NCBI GenBank assembly: GCA_934463455.1
Contig: CAKSJU010000035.1
Span: forward strand, 1 to 19,770
Origin: an uncultured Clostridia bacterium
GTDB lineage: Bacteria; Bacillota; Clostridia; UBA1381
DNA: 19,770 bases
Reading direction: 5' to 3'
The notes beneath the pieces were generated by a model that was not told where the DNA came from, did not search any database, and saw only the letters and a list, made by a program, of their open reading frames with translations. A program made the translations under genes and the position numbers. This document shows positions 1 through 5,888 of the stretch, piece by piece; within the stretch, counting starts at the first letter, position 1, and each line of letters begins with the position of its first letter.

Positions 1-122
1 AAAAAAATGAAAAAAACAATCAAAATACCCTTTAAACCTTGTAAATACAGCTATTCTTTTGTACGCTTGTTATTATAATTAAGCCTTTATTTTGTGCGTA
101 ATGATGAATTTTAACAAAAGTC

Positions 123-151
123 TTGATTTATTTGCTGAAATATGTTATAGT
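123..151 (+). promoter_or_regulatory. sigma-A promoter of the HU gene
   Basis: A -35 box TTGATT (123-128) and a -10 box TATAGT (146-151) are separated by exactly 17 bases. TATG at 141-144 gives an extended -10. The ribosome site GAAAGG lies at 171-176, before the ATG at 188. Bases 1-122 upstream are AT-rich and I see no gene or other clear signal in them. Confidence 0.8.
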
Positions 152-187
152 ATACGAGTAAGATAAAAAAGAAAGGATGTTTTACTA

Positions 188-460
188 ATGAATAAAACAG
201 AATTGGTAGCAGCTATCGCTGCGAAAGCAGAATTGTCAAAGAAGGACGCTGAAAAAGCAGTAAATGCATTTATTGAAACCGTAGAAGGAGCAGTTAAGGC
301 TGACGATAAAGTACAATTGGTTGGATTCGGTACATTCGAATCTCGTGAAAGAGCTGCTCGTGAGGGTAAAAATCCTCAGACAGGTGCTAAAATTAAAATT
401 GCTGCTTGCAAAGTTCCGGCATTCAAAGCAGGTAAAGCTTTCAAAGATTTGCTTAAATAA
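188..460 (+). CDS. hup: DNA-binding protein HU
   Basis: Histone-like nucleoid protein HU is a homodimer that bends and compacts DNA without strong sequence specificity. The 90-residue length is normal for the family. The N-terminal helical part starts MNKTELVAAIAAKAELSKKD, and the signature GFGTFESRERAAREGKNP lies at about residues 46-63, in the arm that grips the minor groove. The C-terminus has the usual VPAFKAGKAFKDLL. The start is set by GAAAGG 11 bases upstream. It is a single-gene unit, with its own promoter (123-151) and terminator (477-510). I use hup because several HU paralogue names exist and one window cannot separate them. Identification is near certain. Confidence 0.97.
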   Translation: MNKTELVAAIAAKAELSKKDAEKAVNAFIETVEGAVKADDKVQLVGFGTFESRERAAREGKNPQTGAKIKIAACKVPAFKAGKAFKDLLK

Positions 461-476
461 TTCATGATTAAAACAG

Positions 477-510
477 AAAAGCGAGGGTATATGTCCTCGC
501 TTTTTTGTTT
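477..510 (+). terminator. Rho-independent terminator after HU
   Basis: The stem GCGAGG (481-486) / CCTCGC (495-500) is extended by AAAA/TTTT, with an 8-base loop, and is followed by TTTTTTGTTTTTTT. It closes the HU transcript 17 bases after the stop codon. Confidence 0.9.
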
Positions 511-588
511 TTTTAATTTTCAGTAAACTTTTCGGAAAAGACAGAATATAATAGCATTAAGTAATATTTCGAAAGGTTGGATTTAAAA

Positions 589-861
589 ATGAATAACGGT
601 GATGTTAATAAAAAGCTTGAAGAGCTTCTTGCAGGTCTTAATTTAAATACGGCAAACGGAGGAAAAAGCTGTATAGAGAAATTTATAAAATCTCCGCAGG
701 GGCAGAAGCTTGCGGGAAGTATTTCGAATGCGGATAAAGAAAAACTGGTGGAAAAATTTATGAGTATGAGCAACAACGAAATCAGAAATAAATTAAAAAA
801 TGCCGATTTGTCGGGCATGTCGGGAATGTCTGCCGAAGATATTTTTAAAAAATTGAGGTGA
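589..861 (+). CDS. Small protein of unknown function (90 aa), first gene of a four-gene cluster
   Basis: I do not recognise this with certainty. The 90-residue product is soluble and mostly helical, with a lysine/glutamate-rich pattern (KLEELLAG at the start, SPQGQKLAGSISNADKEKLV in the middle). The Met-rich stretch NADLSGMSGMSAEDIFKKLR forms the C-terminus. No signal peptide or membrane segment is seen. The reading frame can be extended to a TTG at 577, but the ribosome site GAAAGG (571-576) would abut it, whereas ATG 589 has workable spacing, so I chose 589. A possible -10 TATAAT lies at 547-552 with no good -35. The next gene starts 7 bases after the stop codon, and its ribosome site overlaps that stop, so the two are probably translationally coupled. 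Confidence 0.75.
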   Translation: MNNGDVNKKLEELLAGLNLNTANGGKSCIEKFIKSPQGQKLAGSISNADKEKLVEKFMSMSNNEIRNKLKNADLSGMSGMSAEDIFKKLR

Positions 862-868
862 GTTAAAA

Positions 869-1168
869 ATGGCGGATATGATGGATACGTTAAAAGGAAT
901 ACTCGGAGATGACGCGGAGGAAAAAATACAAACGGTTTTGAACGGATTACAGTCGGGAGGAAGCGAAATAAGCGACAATACCGAGATTGGAAACGCTGAT
1001 TATTTGTCACAGATAAAAGCGTTGGTAGGACAAATGGGAAAAGCGAACGATTCAAGGTCGAATTTGCTTCTTTCACTTAAACCGTATATGCGCGCTGAGC
1101 GCAGAAACAGTATTGATAATGCGGTTAAAATTTTAAATCTCACAAGAATTGCGGGATTGTTTAAGTAG
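869..1168 (+). CDS. Small protein of unknown function (99 aa) with a C-terminal LKPYMRAERR...AVKIL motif
   Basis: This 99-residue soluble protein has two visible parts. The N-terminal segment MADMMDTLKGILGDDAEEKI is acidic and helical. The C-terminal segment has the pattern LLLSLKPYMRAERRNSID followed by NAVKILNLTRIAGLF. From memory, that type of C-terminus (leucines, LKPY/F, a basic stretch, ID.A.KIL, LLF end) recurs in short clostridial proteins of unknown role. This is a family impression and not a search result. The ribosome site GAGGTG (855-860) overlaps the stop codon of the preceding gene. The next gene begins within 10 bases, so this is the second gene of an apparent operon. Function unknown. 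Confidence 0.78.
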   Translation: MADMMDTLKGILGDDAEEKIQTVLNGLQSGGSEISDNTEIGNADYLSQIKALVGQMGKANDSRSNLLLSLKPYMRAERRNSIDNAVKILNLTRIAGLFK

Positions 1169-1177
1169 GTGATAAAT

Positions 1178-1411
1178 TTGTACAGGAAATATTACAGCTA
1201 TAACGATATGCCGACAGCGGTCTGTAAAAGCGAAAATGCTGTTCCGGTACATAAAAGGGAAGAACCGAAAAAAGAAGATAACAGGTTTTTTGGAAAATTC
1301 GAAACGGACGATATAATTCTTGCCGTTGTGATGGTTATGCTGCTTGCAAATGACTGTAACGATAAGCTTTTATTGCTTGCGCTTGCTTTTGTTTTTTTCT
1401 CCGGATTGTAG
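1178..1411 (+). CDS. Small protein (77 aa) with a C-terminal hydrophobic segment, unknown function
   Basis: The product starts MYRKYYSYNDMPTAV, has a charged middle (HKREEPKKEDNRFFGKF, about residues 24-40), and ends in two hydrophobic stretches split by an acidic patch: DDIILAVVMVMLLANDCNDK and then LLLLALAFVFFSGL. The end could be a membrane hairpin or an amphipathic assembly element. The frame opens at GTG 1169, but the strong site AGGTGAT would then overlap the start. TTG 1178 sits about 6 bases behind that site, so I prefer the TTG start. The gene follows the 99-aa gene directly. Clostridial short proteins with the same DDxILL...LLLLALxF ending are familiar to me, but their role is unknown. 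Confidence 0.72.
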   Translation: MYRKYYSYNDMPTAVCKSENAVPVHKREEPKKEDNRFFGKFETDDIILAVVMVMLLANDCNDKLLLLALAFVFFSGL

Positions 1412-1449
1412 AAAATACCATTTTGTAACTAAAAAGTCAGGAGGTAACA

Positions 1450-2376
1450 ATGGAGTATATAATAAACAGAGAAAATGGAATGCTGCATTTTTATTTTGAT
1501 AAAAAAAACGGCTTGATGATGTCACGCGGCAATAATTTTCCGCCTGAGCTGATAGAGAAAAATGTTGAGGAAAATTTTTGCGTGTATGAAAGGGAAAATG
1601 CAATACATATAATATGTATAAACGAAAAAAACGAAATCATCTATATTCACATGTCGGGAGAAGAAAAAAAGGAGTTTACCTTGTGCGAGCTTAAGGGTGA
1701 TTTTCACATAAAGCATATTGCCGCAGCCGATTCGAAAGACAGGATGAATTTGCTTTATTCGGCAGAATACGGCGGGGACATATTGCTTGTTCATTGTGTG
1801 CTGGGCAATCATGCAAAACCGTCGGTAATAGATAAGCTTAAAAACTCATGCTTTTTCACCTTTGATGGCAAAGTGTATTATACAAATCAAAACGGAATCC
1901 TCGGTTGTCAGGAATTGGCGGACGGTAAACCGGACAGATTTATCGCTGTCAAAGAGGGAGCGGAAGATGTATATTTGTGTGAATTTGAAAATAAAGAATA
2001 TATAGTTTACAGAATCGGTAATACAATATTTGTAAATCATATTCCGAAAATTGACGATACCGATGTAAAATTACCTGTTATTGCGAAGAAAAACAATACA
2101 CTGGCATTAATGTGGCAAAGTGCCGGAATTATAAAGTTTACCGACGTTGACGGACTGAAGCCGCCAAAAAGACTTTTAAGTACCGGCAGACAGGATTTGT
2201 GTTCAGTTCAGGAAAAGGACGGAATATACTATGATTATTGCCTGCCTGCGGGAAACGGTTTTGAAGCTGAAGACAGCCGGGGGGATGAGCTGAAAAACGT
2301 TGTGGATTTGATTTTGGGCATAAAAGAAGAAATTAAAGAAATTGAAGAAAAAATAAGAAAATTGTCTATAGGTTGA
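1450..2376 (+). CDS. Protein of unknown function (308 aa), probable beta-repeat domain plus C-terminal coiled coil
   Basis: I do not recognise a named family. The 308 residues alternate short beta-strand-like segments with turns for most of the length (for example IHIICINEKNEIIYIHM, MNLLYSAEYGGDILLVHC, KVYYTNQNGILGC), as expected of a propeller or other repeated beta fold. The last 30 or so residues (from DELKNVVDLILGIKEEIKE) are a heptad-like coiled coil. No signal peptide or membrane segment is present, so the protein is probably cytoplasmic. The ribosome site GGAGG (1440-1444) gives a clear ATG start. The gene lies 38 bases after the third small gene and is probably the last of the cluster. 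The promoter of the next gene overlaps its stop codon. Confidence 0.8.
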   Translation: MEYIINRENGMLHFYFDKKNGLMMSRGNNFPPELIEKNVEENFCVYERENAIHIICINEKNEIIYIHMSGEEKKEFTLCELKGDFHIKHIAAADSKDRMNLLYSAEYGGDILLVHCVLGNHAKPSVIDKLKNSCFFTFDGKVYYTNQNGILGCQELADGKPDRFIAVKEGAEDVYLCEFENKEYIVYRIGNTIFVNHIPKIDDTDVKLPVIAKKNNTLALMWQSAGIIKFTDVDGLKPPKRLLSTGRQDLCSVQEKDGIYYDYCLPAGNGFEAEDSRGDELKNVVDLILGIKEEIKEIEEKIRKLSIG

Positions 2377-2401
2377 CACGGACAGATTATTATGATAAAA
2401 T
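2373..2401 (+). promoter_or_regulatory. sigma-A promoter of the GNAT gene
   Basis: A perfect -35 TTGACA (2373-2378) and a -10 TAAAAT (2396-2401) have 17 bases between them. The -35 overlaps the stop codon of the preceding gene, so the GNAT gene has its own transcription start. Confidence 0.7.
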
Positions 2402-2431
2402 AAAATAAAGTATACTTTTGGAGAATTGGTT

Positions 2432-3211
2432 ATGATTACATTTGCACAAAAGGAAGATACTGAACAAATAAAAAGATTATGGAGAAAGACATTTGATGAT
2501 ACTGAGGAAGAAATTGAAGCTTTTTTGAAGTATTATTCCGAAAATATAATGATATATAAAGAAGACAGACGCGTAAAGGGTATGCTGTCGCTTCTTCCGC
2601 TTTCGCTTAATTCTGAAAAGGGAAGATATGTATATGCTGCCGCGACCGAGCCGGAGGACAGAAACAGAGGAATCAATTCAAAGCTGCTTGAGCATGCCTA
2701 TAAGGATGTCAAAAAGAAAGGGGAAAGCTTTTTGCTGCTTGTCCCCGCCGAAAAGAGCTTATATGAATATTATGAAAAGAGGGGCTTTGCAGAGCTTTGC
2801 GCTGTAAAAAAAATCGAGTATGACAGGGTCGGCTTTGTAAATAAAGATACATCGATAAGAAAGATTCAGCCGGAAGAATATTATGAAGCGAGACATGAGT
2901 TTTTCTCAAAGGAAAAATTTATCGAGTGGGGAAGACGTGAAATAGAATATATCTGGAAAATATACAAAGGGAATTTTTTTGAAATATCAAACGGCGAGGA
3001 CGTAAGCTATGCTGTTTGTGACGCGTTTGAGGGCTTGACGGATATAAAAGAGCTTTTCGGAACGGTTGAAAATGATGAATGTATTGCCGCTATACACGGT
3101 GTTCTGACAACTCCGCATGTGCGTGCGGCAATCCTTTCGAAAGAAGCTCCGTCAGCTATGGTTTATCCGAAAAAATATAAAAATTGTTTTTTTAACCTGG
3201 CAATGGATTAA
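2432..3211 (+). CDS. GNAT-family N-acetyltransferase
   Basis: This is a predicted acetyl-CoA-dependent acyltransferase of unknown substrate. The GNAT core runs from residue 1 to about 125. The N-terminal helix is MITFAQKEDTEQIKRLWRKT, followed by the strand KGMLSLLPL, then motif A, where YAAATEPEDRNRGINSKLLE (about 68-87) holds a RNRGIN version of the acetyl-CoA loop. A YYEKRGFAE strand-turn typical of the end of the fold comes next. Residues from about 130 to 259 form a second, less conserved part ending PKKYKNCFFNLAMD. That two-part layout is common in clostridial GNATs of this size. ATG 2432 has GGAGA 7 bases upstream. A TTG at 2426 is in frame but lies too close to that site. The gene lies alone between two promoters. 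Confidence 0.85.
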   Translation: MITFAQKEDTEQIKRLWRKTFDDTEEEIEAFLKYYSENIMIYKEDRRVKGMLSLLPLSLNSEKGRYVYAAATEPEDRNRGINSKLLEHAYKDVKKKGESFLLLVPAEKSLYEYYEKRGFAELCAVKKIEYDRVGFVNKDTSIRKIQPEEYYEARHEFFSKEKFIEWGRREIEYIWKIYKGNFFEISNGEDVSYAVCDAFEGLTDIKELFGTVENDECIAAIHGVLTTPHVRAAILSKEAPSAMVYPKKYKNCFFNLAMD

Positions 3212-3258
3212 CTTTAGGGGAATTTTGTAAAAAAAAATAAAAAAATTCAAAAAAAGGC

Positions 3259-3287
3259 TTGACTTCTCTTTATATTGTTGGTATAAT
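3259..3287 (+). promoter_or_regulatory. sigma-A promoter of the rpmG-secE-nusG operon
   Basis: TTGACT (3259-3264), 17 bases, then a perfect TATAAT (3282-3287) with TG at 3279-3280 as extended -10. The predicted transcription start is near 3294. It is one of the strongest promoters in the window. Confidence 0.88.
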
Positions 3288-3295
3288 AATATATG

Positions 3296-3330
3296 AAGAG
3301 AAGCAACCTCTTTTTTTTGTGTAAAAAGAG
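3296..3330 (+). promoter_or_regulatory. Two mutually exclusive short hairpins at the very start of the rpmG leader
   Basis: AAGAG (3296-3300) can pair with CTCTT (3308-3312), followed by a T-run, like a small terminator. Alternatively CTCTTTTT (3308-3315) can pair with AAAAAGAG (3323-3330). The two pairings share the CTCTT strand. The first stem is only 5 bp and AT-rich, so a real attenuator is doubtful. Confidence 0.25.
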
Positions 3331-3374
3331 TTTTTCTCAAATATAATGATAAAGACGCTGGAGGTGTACTATCC

Positions 3375-3524
3375 ATGAGAGTTAAAATTACATTGGCTTG
3401 TTCGGAGTGTAAACAGAGAAACTACAATACAATGAAGAACAAAAAGAACGATCCCGACAGATTGGAAATGAATAAGTATTGCAGATTCTGCAGAAAGCAT
3501 ACTCTTCATAAGGAAACAAAATAA
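3375..3524 (+). CDS. rpmG: 50S ribosomal protein L33
   Basis: L33 is a small protein of the large ribosomal subunit. The 49-residue product reads MRVKITLACSECKQRNYNTM, with a second half ending YCRFCRKHTLHKETK. Two CxxC pairs (C9/C12 and C36/C39) make this the zinc-binding form. The length is typical. GGAGGTG lies 8 bases before the ATG. L33 directly before secE-nusG is the usual order in Firmicutes. The gene is short and easy to miss in an ORF scan, but the identification is secure. Confidence 0.95.
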   Translation: MRVKITLACSECKQRNYNTMKNKKNDPDRLEMNKYCRFCRKHTLHKETK

Positions 3525-3561
3525 TTGCTTTTTTTAAAAAGCGGATAAGGAGTGTAAGAAA

Positions 3562-3795
3562 ATGGCAGAAATTTCGAATAATGCTAATACCCCGGCTAAA
3601 ACCAAAAAAGCAGGAATAGTAAAATTTTTCAAAGAAACAAAAGCGGAACTTAAAAAAGTTTCGTGGCCGAATAAACAGCAGCTTTTGCACAATACTCTTA
3701 TCATCGTGGTTTTTATTGCAATTGCTACGGTAATCCTGTCAGTTCTTGATATAGGATTTTCGCAGGCATTTTCTTTAATAACTTCGAAATTCTAA
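3562..3795 (+). CDS. secE: Preprotein translocase subunit SecE
   Basis: SecE is the clamp-like subunit of the SecYEG channel that exports unfolded proteins across the cytoplasmic membrane. The 77-residue product is the short, single-span type usual in Gram-positive bacteria. A charged N-terminus leads into the conserved amphipathic stretch FFKETKAELKKVSWPNKQQ (residues 23-41), and one membrane helix follows (about 43-62, LIIVVFIAIATVILSVLD). The ribosome site AAGGAGT lies 8 bases before the ATG. It sits between rpmG and nusG as in most bacteria. Confidence 0.95.
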   Translation: MAEISNNANTPAKTKKAGIVKFFKETKAELKKVSWPNKQQLLHNTLIIVVFIAIATVILSVLDIGFSQAFSLITSKF

Positions 3796-3816
3796 TTGAA
3801 AAAGAGGAGTGATCAA

Positions 3817-4341
3817 ATGGCTGAAGAAGCAAAATGGTATGTTGTGCATACCTACTCCGGTTATGAAAACAAAGTTAAGGCGAATATTGAAAAATCAGTT
3901 GAAAACCGCGGAATCGGCGATATGATACAGAGCGTCGAAGTACCGCTTGAAGATGTTGCCGAAGAAAAAGACGGCGTTGAGAAAATCGTAAAGAGAAAAA
4001 TTTTCCCGGGCTATGTAGTCATAAAAATGGTAATGAATGACGAAAGCTGGTTTGTTGTCCGTAACACAAGAGGCGTAACGGGATTTGTAGGTCCCGGCTC
4101 GAAGCCTGTTCCGCTTACGGATGCCGAAGTTGAAAATATGGGTGTTGAAAAAATACGCCATGCCGGTGAGAAATGGTCGGTTGGCGATGCCATCCGTGTT
4201 AAATCCGGACCGCTGGAAGGTTTTTCGGGTGTTATCGAGGCTGTTGATACAGAACATCGAAAAGTGACGGCACGTGTGTCCATGTTTGGACGTGAAACTC
4301 CGGTAGAGGTTGATTATAAGGATATCGCCGCACAGGAGTAA
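3817..4341 (+). CDS. nusG: Transcription termination/antitermination factor NusG
   Basis: NusG binds RNA polymerase and modulates pausing, termination and coupling to ribosomes. The 174-residue protein has the NGN domain (about 1-115), beginning KWYVVHTYSGYENKVK and including IFPGYVVIKM and VRNTRGVTGFVGPG. A linker leads to the KOW domain (about 122-174: VGDAIRVKSGPLEGFSGVIE, then MFGRETPVEVDY). The frame is open to a TTG at 3796, but AAAGAGGAGTG (3801-3811) is the ribosome site for ATG 3817, and the protein then starts as the family does. It follows secE and precedes rplK, the standard order. Confidence 0.97.
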   Translation: MAEEAKWYVVHTYSGYENKVKANIEKSVENRGIGDMIQSVEVPLEDVAEEKDGVEKIVKRKIFPGYVVIKMVMNDESWFVVRNTRGVTGFVGPGSKPVPLTDAEVENMGVEKIRHAGEKWSVGDAIRVKSGPLEGFSGVIEAVDTEHRKVTARVSMFGRETPVEVDYKDIAAQE

Positions 4342-4394
4342 TAAAATTATGTTATAAATTCTTTTTAGAGAGTTTATATATCCCTCTGGTGACA

Positions 4395-4425
4395 GTGGGA
4401 GGACAGTATGTCCGCTAATTACCAC
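4395..4425 (+). promoter_or_regulatory. Ribosomal protein L1 binding site (leader of rplK)
   Basis: GTGG (4395-4398) pairs with CCAC (4422-4425), and inside it GGAC (4401-4404) pairs with GTCC (4410-4413), leaving an asymmetric internal loop. This layout copies the L1-binding helix of 23S rRNA. In many bacteria L1 binds such a mimic in the L11 operon mRNA and represses translation. It lies in the 128-base gap between nusG and rplK. A further hairpin, GCAGC/GCTGC (4431-4445), stands between it and the rplK ribosome site (AAGGAGG, 4454-4460). Confidence 0.7.
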
Positions 4426-4469
4426 ATTATGCAGCATTTCGCTGCGCAAATTAAGGAGGTGGCCATATA

Positions 4470-4895
4470 ATGGCACAAAAAGTAGCAGGTTATATCAAAT
4501 TACAAATTCCGGCAGGTAAAGCGACTCCGGCTCCCCCTGTTGGTCCGGCTTTGGGTCAGCACGGTGTAAACATTGTTCAATTTACCAAGGAATTTAATGA
4601 GAAAACAGCAAAGGACGCAGGTCTTATCATCCCGGTAGTAATCACAGTTTATGCAGACCGTTCGTTCTCCTTTATCACAAAGACTCCGCCGGCTGCGGTT
4701 TTGCTTAAAAAAGCATGCAAAATCGAGAGCGGCTCGGGTGTCCCCAACAAGACAAAGGTTGCAACAATCAGCAAAGCGGATCTTCAGGCTATTGCAGAAC
4801 AGAAAATGCCTGACTTGAATGCTGCAAGCGTTGAGGCGGCTATGAGCATGATTGCCGGTACTGCAAGAAGTATGGGTATCGTAGTAGGAGACTGA
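4470..4895 (+). CDS. rplK: 50S ribosomal protein L11
   Basis: L11 forms the GTPase-associated centre with 23S rRNA helices 43/44 and is needed for the stringent response signal. The 141-residue length is standard. The N-terminal domain carries the conserved KLQIPAGKATPAPPVGPALG (residues 10-29) and QHGVNIVQFTKEFN. The C-terminal RNA-binding domain includes TPPAAVLLKKA and ends with NAASVEAAMSMIAGTARSMG. AAGGAGG lies 9 bases before the ATG. A putative L1-binding site lies in the leader, so translation is likely repressed by free L1. rplA follows after 67 bases. Confidence 0.98.
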   Translation: MAQKVAGYIKLQIPAGKATPAPPVGPALGQHGVNIVQFTKEFNEKTAKDAGLIIPVVITVYADRSFSFITKTPPAAVLLKKACKIESGSGVPNKTKVATISKADLQAIAEQKMPDLNAASVEAAMSMIAGTARSMGIVVGD

Positions 4896-4913
4896 TAATA
4901 AGGTTTTAATTCA

Positions 4914-4946
4914 GTGGGAGAGGATTTCGAGTCCTCGGTTGACCAC
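4914..4946 (+). promoter_or_regulatory. Second ribosomal protein L1 binding site (before rplA)
   Basis: GTGG (4914-4917) pairs with CCAC (4943-4946), and GAGGA (4920-4924) pairs with TCCTC (4932-4936) around a 7-base loop. The same core (CAGTGGGAG ... ACCAC) occurs at 4393-4425 before rplK. The ribosome site AAGGAGG (4949-4955) follows directly, so bound L1 would block rplA initiation. Confidence 0.7.
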
Positions 4947-4962
4947 ATAAGGAGGAAAAGAT

Positions 4963-5658
4963 ATGTTCAGAGGTAAAAAATATCAGGACAGCGCAAAGCT
5001 GGTTGATAAGGCTAAACAATACGATGTTGACGAAGCTTTGGATTTGACTGTAAAAACAGCTAAAGCTAAGTTTGACGAAACAGTGGAAGTACATGTAAGA
5101 CTCGGTGTCGATTCAAGACATGCAGATCAACAGGTCAGAGGTGCTATAGTTCTTCCTCACGGCACAGGAAAAACCTCAAAGGTTTTGGTGTTCGCAAAAG
5201 GTGCAAAGGCTGATGAAGCTGCTGCGGCAGGTGCGGACTATGTCGGAGAAATGGATCTTGTTTCGAAGATTCAGGGAGAAAACTGGTTTGACTTTGACGT
5301 TGTTGTTGCAACTCCGGATATGATGGGTGTTGTAGGTCGTTTGGGTAAGGTTCTCGGACCTAAGGGCTTGATGCCTTCGCCTAAAGCAGGTACGGTTACA
5401 ATGGACGTTACAAAAGCGGTAAACGAAATTAAAGCAGGTAAAATCGAGTACAGACTTGATAAAACAAATATCATTCACTGCCCGATCGGAAAAGTATCTT
5501 TCGGTAAGGACAAGTTGGTTGAAAACTTTAATACACTTATGGGTGCTATCATTAAAGCGAAACCGTCTGCGGCAAAGGGTCAGTATTTGAAGAGCGTTGT
5601 TGTTTCTTCTACAATGGGCCCCGGAATAAAGCTGAACGGTGCAAAAATTTCCGGTTAA
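4963..5658 (+). CDS. rplA: 50S ribosomal protein L1
   Basis: L1 binds 23S rRNA at the mobile stalk of the E site and is usually also the translational repressor of its own operon. The 231 residues match the family. Recognisable parts are FDETVEVHVRLGVDSRHADQ (about 38-57), LPHGTGKTSKVLVFAKG, the second-domain stretch VGRLGKVLGPKGLMPSPKAG, and the C-terminal part with VVSSTMGPGIKLN. ATG 4963 has AAGGAGG 7 bases upstream. It is preceded by its own L1-binding mimic. Just after its stop codon comes the separate promoter of rplJ, and no terminator separates the two. Confidence 0.98.
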   Translation: MFRGKKYQDSAKLVDKAKQYDVDEALDLTVKTAKAKFDETVEVHVRLGVDSRHADQQVRGAIVLPHGTGKTSKVLVFAKGAKADEAAAAGADYVGEMDLVSKIQGENWFDFDVVVATPDMMGVVGRLGKVLGPKGLMPSPKAGTVTMDVTKAVNEIKAGKIEYRLDKTNIIHCPIGKVSFGKDKLVENFNTLMGAIIKAKPSAAKGQYLKSVVVSSTMGPGIKLNGAKISG

Positions 5659-5672
5659 TTTTAAATTAACTA

Positions 5673-5701
5673 TTGACAATGTTTATTATGTATGATATAA
5701 T
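5673..5701 (+). promoter_or_regulatory. Consensus sigma-A promoter of rplJ-rplL-yceD-rpmF
   Basis: TTGACA (5673-5678), exactly 17 bases, TATAAT (5696-5701): a full consensus match, and TATG at 5691-5694 adds an extended -10. It starts 15 bases after the rplA stop. The predicted transcript start is about 5708. The -10 lies inside the left arm of a long inverted repeat (5688-5731). Confidence 0.9.
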
Positions 5702-5731
5702 ATTATAGTTGTGTGATATTATATCATACAT
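5688..5731 (+). repeat. Perfect 16-bp inverted repeat overlapping the rplJ -10 box
   Basis: The left arm ATGTATGATATAATAT (5688-5703) and the right arm ATATTATATCATACAT (5716-5731) are exact reverse complements, 12 bases apart. Allowing G-T pairs, complementarity continues inward and outward (5686-5733). The left arm holds the whole -10 box. The repeat could be a protein operator, or a hairpin in read-through RNA coming from rplA. RNA started at this promoter would lack the left arm. Confidence 0.9.
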
Positions 5732-5739
5732 GATATATT

Positions 5740-5860
5740 CCGTAGACAGCAGGTATAAAGGTAAATCCTGCCGAGGGTATTTATTTAAAAATCTTTTATG
5801 ATGTTGATTTTTAATGCTCTTTGCGGTCTACGGCAAAGAGCTTTCATTTTTTTTGAAAGC
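5740..5860 (+). promoter_or_regulatory. L10 ribosomal protein leader with attenuator
   Basis: CCGTAGAC (5740-5747) pairs with GTCTACGG (5826-5833), enclosing a hairpin GCAGG (5749-5753) / CCTGC (5767-5771). The motif AGACAGCAGG ... AATCCTGCCGAGG is characteristic of the Gram-positive L10 leader. In Bacillus subtilis the L10(L12)4 complex binds such a leader and promotes premature termination of rplJL transcription. The terminator (5816-5854) has its loop in the 3' strand of the outer stem, so outer stem and terminator compete or interlock. A further pairing GCTTTC (5840-5845) / GAAAGC (5855-5860) could act as an alternative fold. Confidence 0.85.
5816..5854 (+). terminator. Intrinsic terminator inside the L10 leader
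   Basis: GCTCTTTGC (5816-5824) pairs perfectly with GCAAAGAGC (5833-5841) around an 8-base loop, followed by TTTCATTTTTTTT. It lies 34 bases before the rplJ start, so it works as an attenuator and not as the end of rplA. Confidence 0.82.
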
Positions 5861-5888
5861 ATACAGCTTTATGGGAGGTGAACGAAAA

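Noticed and set aside
513..1076. Long minus-strand open frame opposite the small-protein genes
   Set aside because: It lacks a ribosome site, has low-complexity Phe/Ser/Leu composition typical of an antisense frame, and lies over better-supported coupled genes.
3895..4476. 193-codon minus-strand frame over nusG
   Set aside because: It is antisense to a certain gene and shows no family features.
5688..5731. The inverted repeat as a terminator for rplA
   Set aside because: The stem is almost pure AT and no T-run follows, and it overlaps an excellent promoter.
5814..5888. Upstream in-frame extension of rplJ
   Set aside because: It runs through the L10 leader terminator; the true start has GGGAGGTG and gives the family N-terminus.
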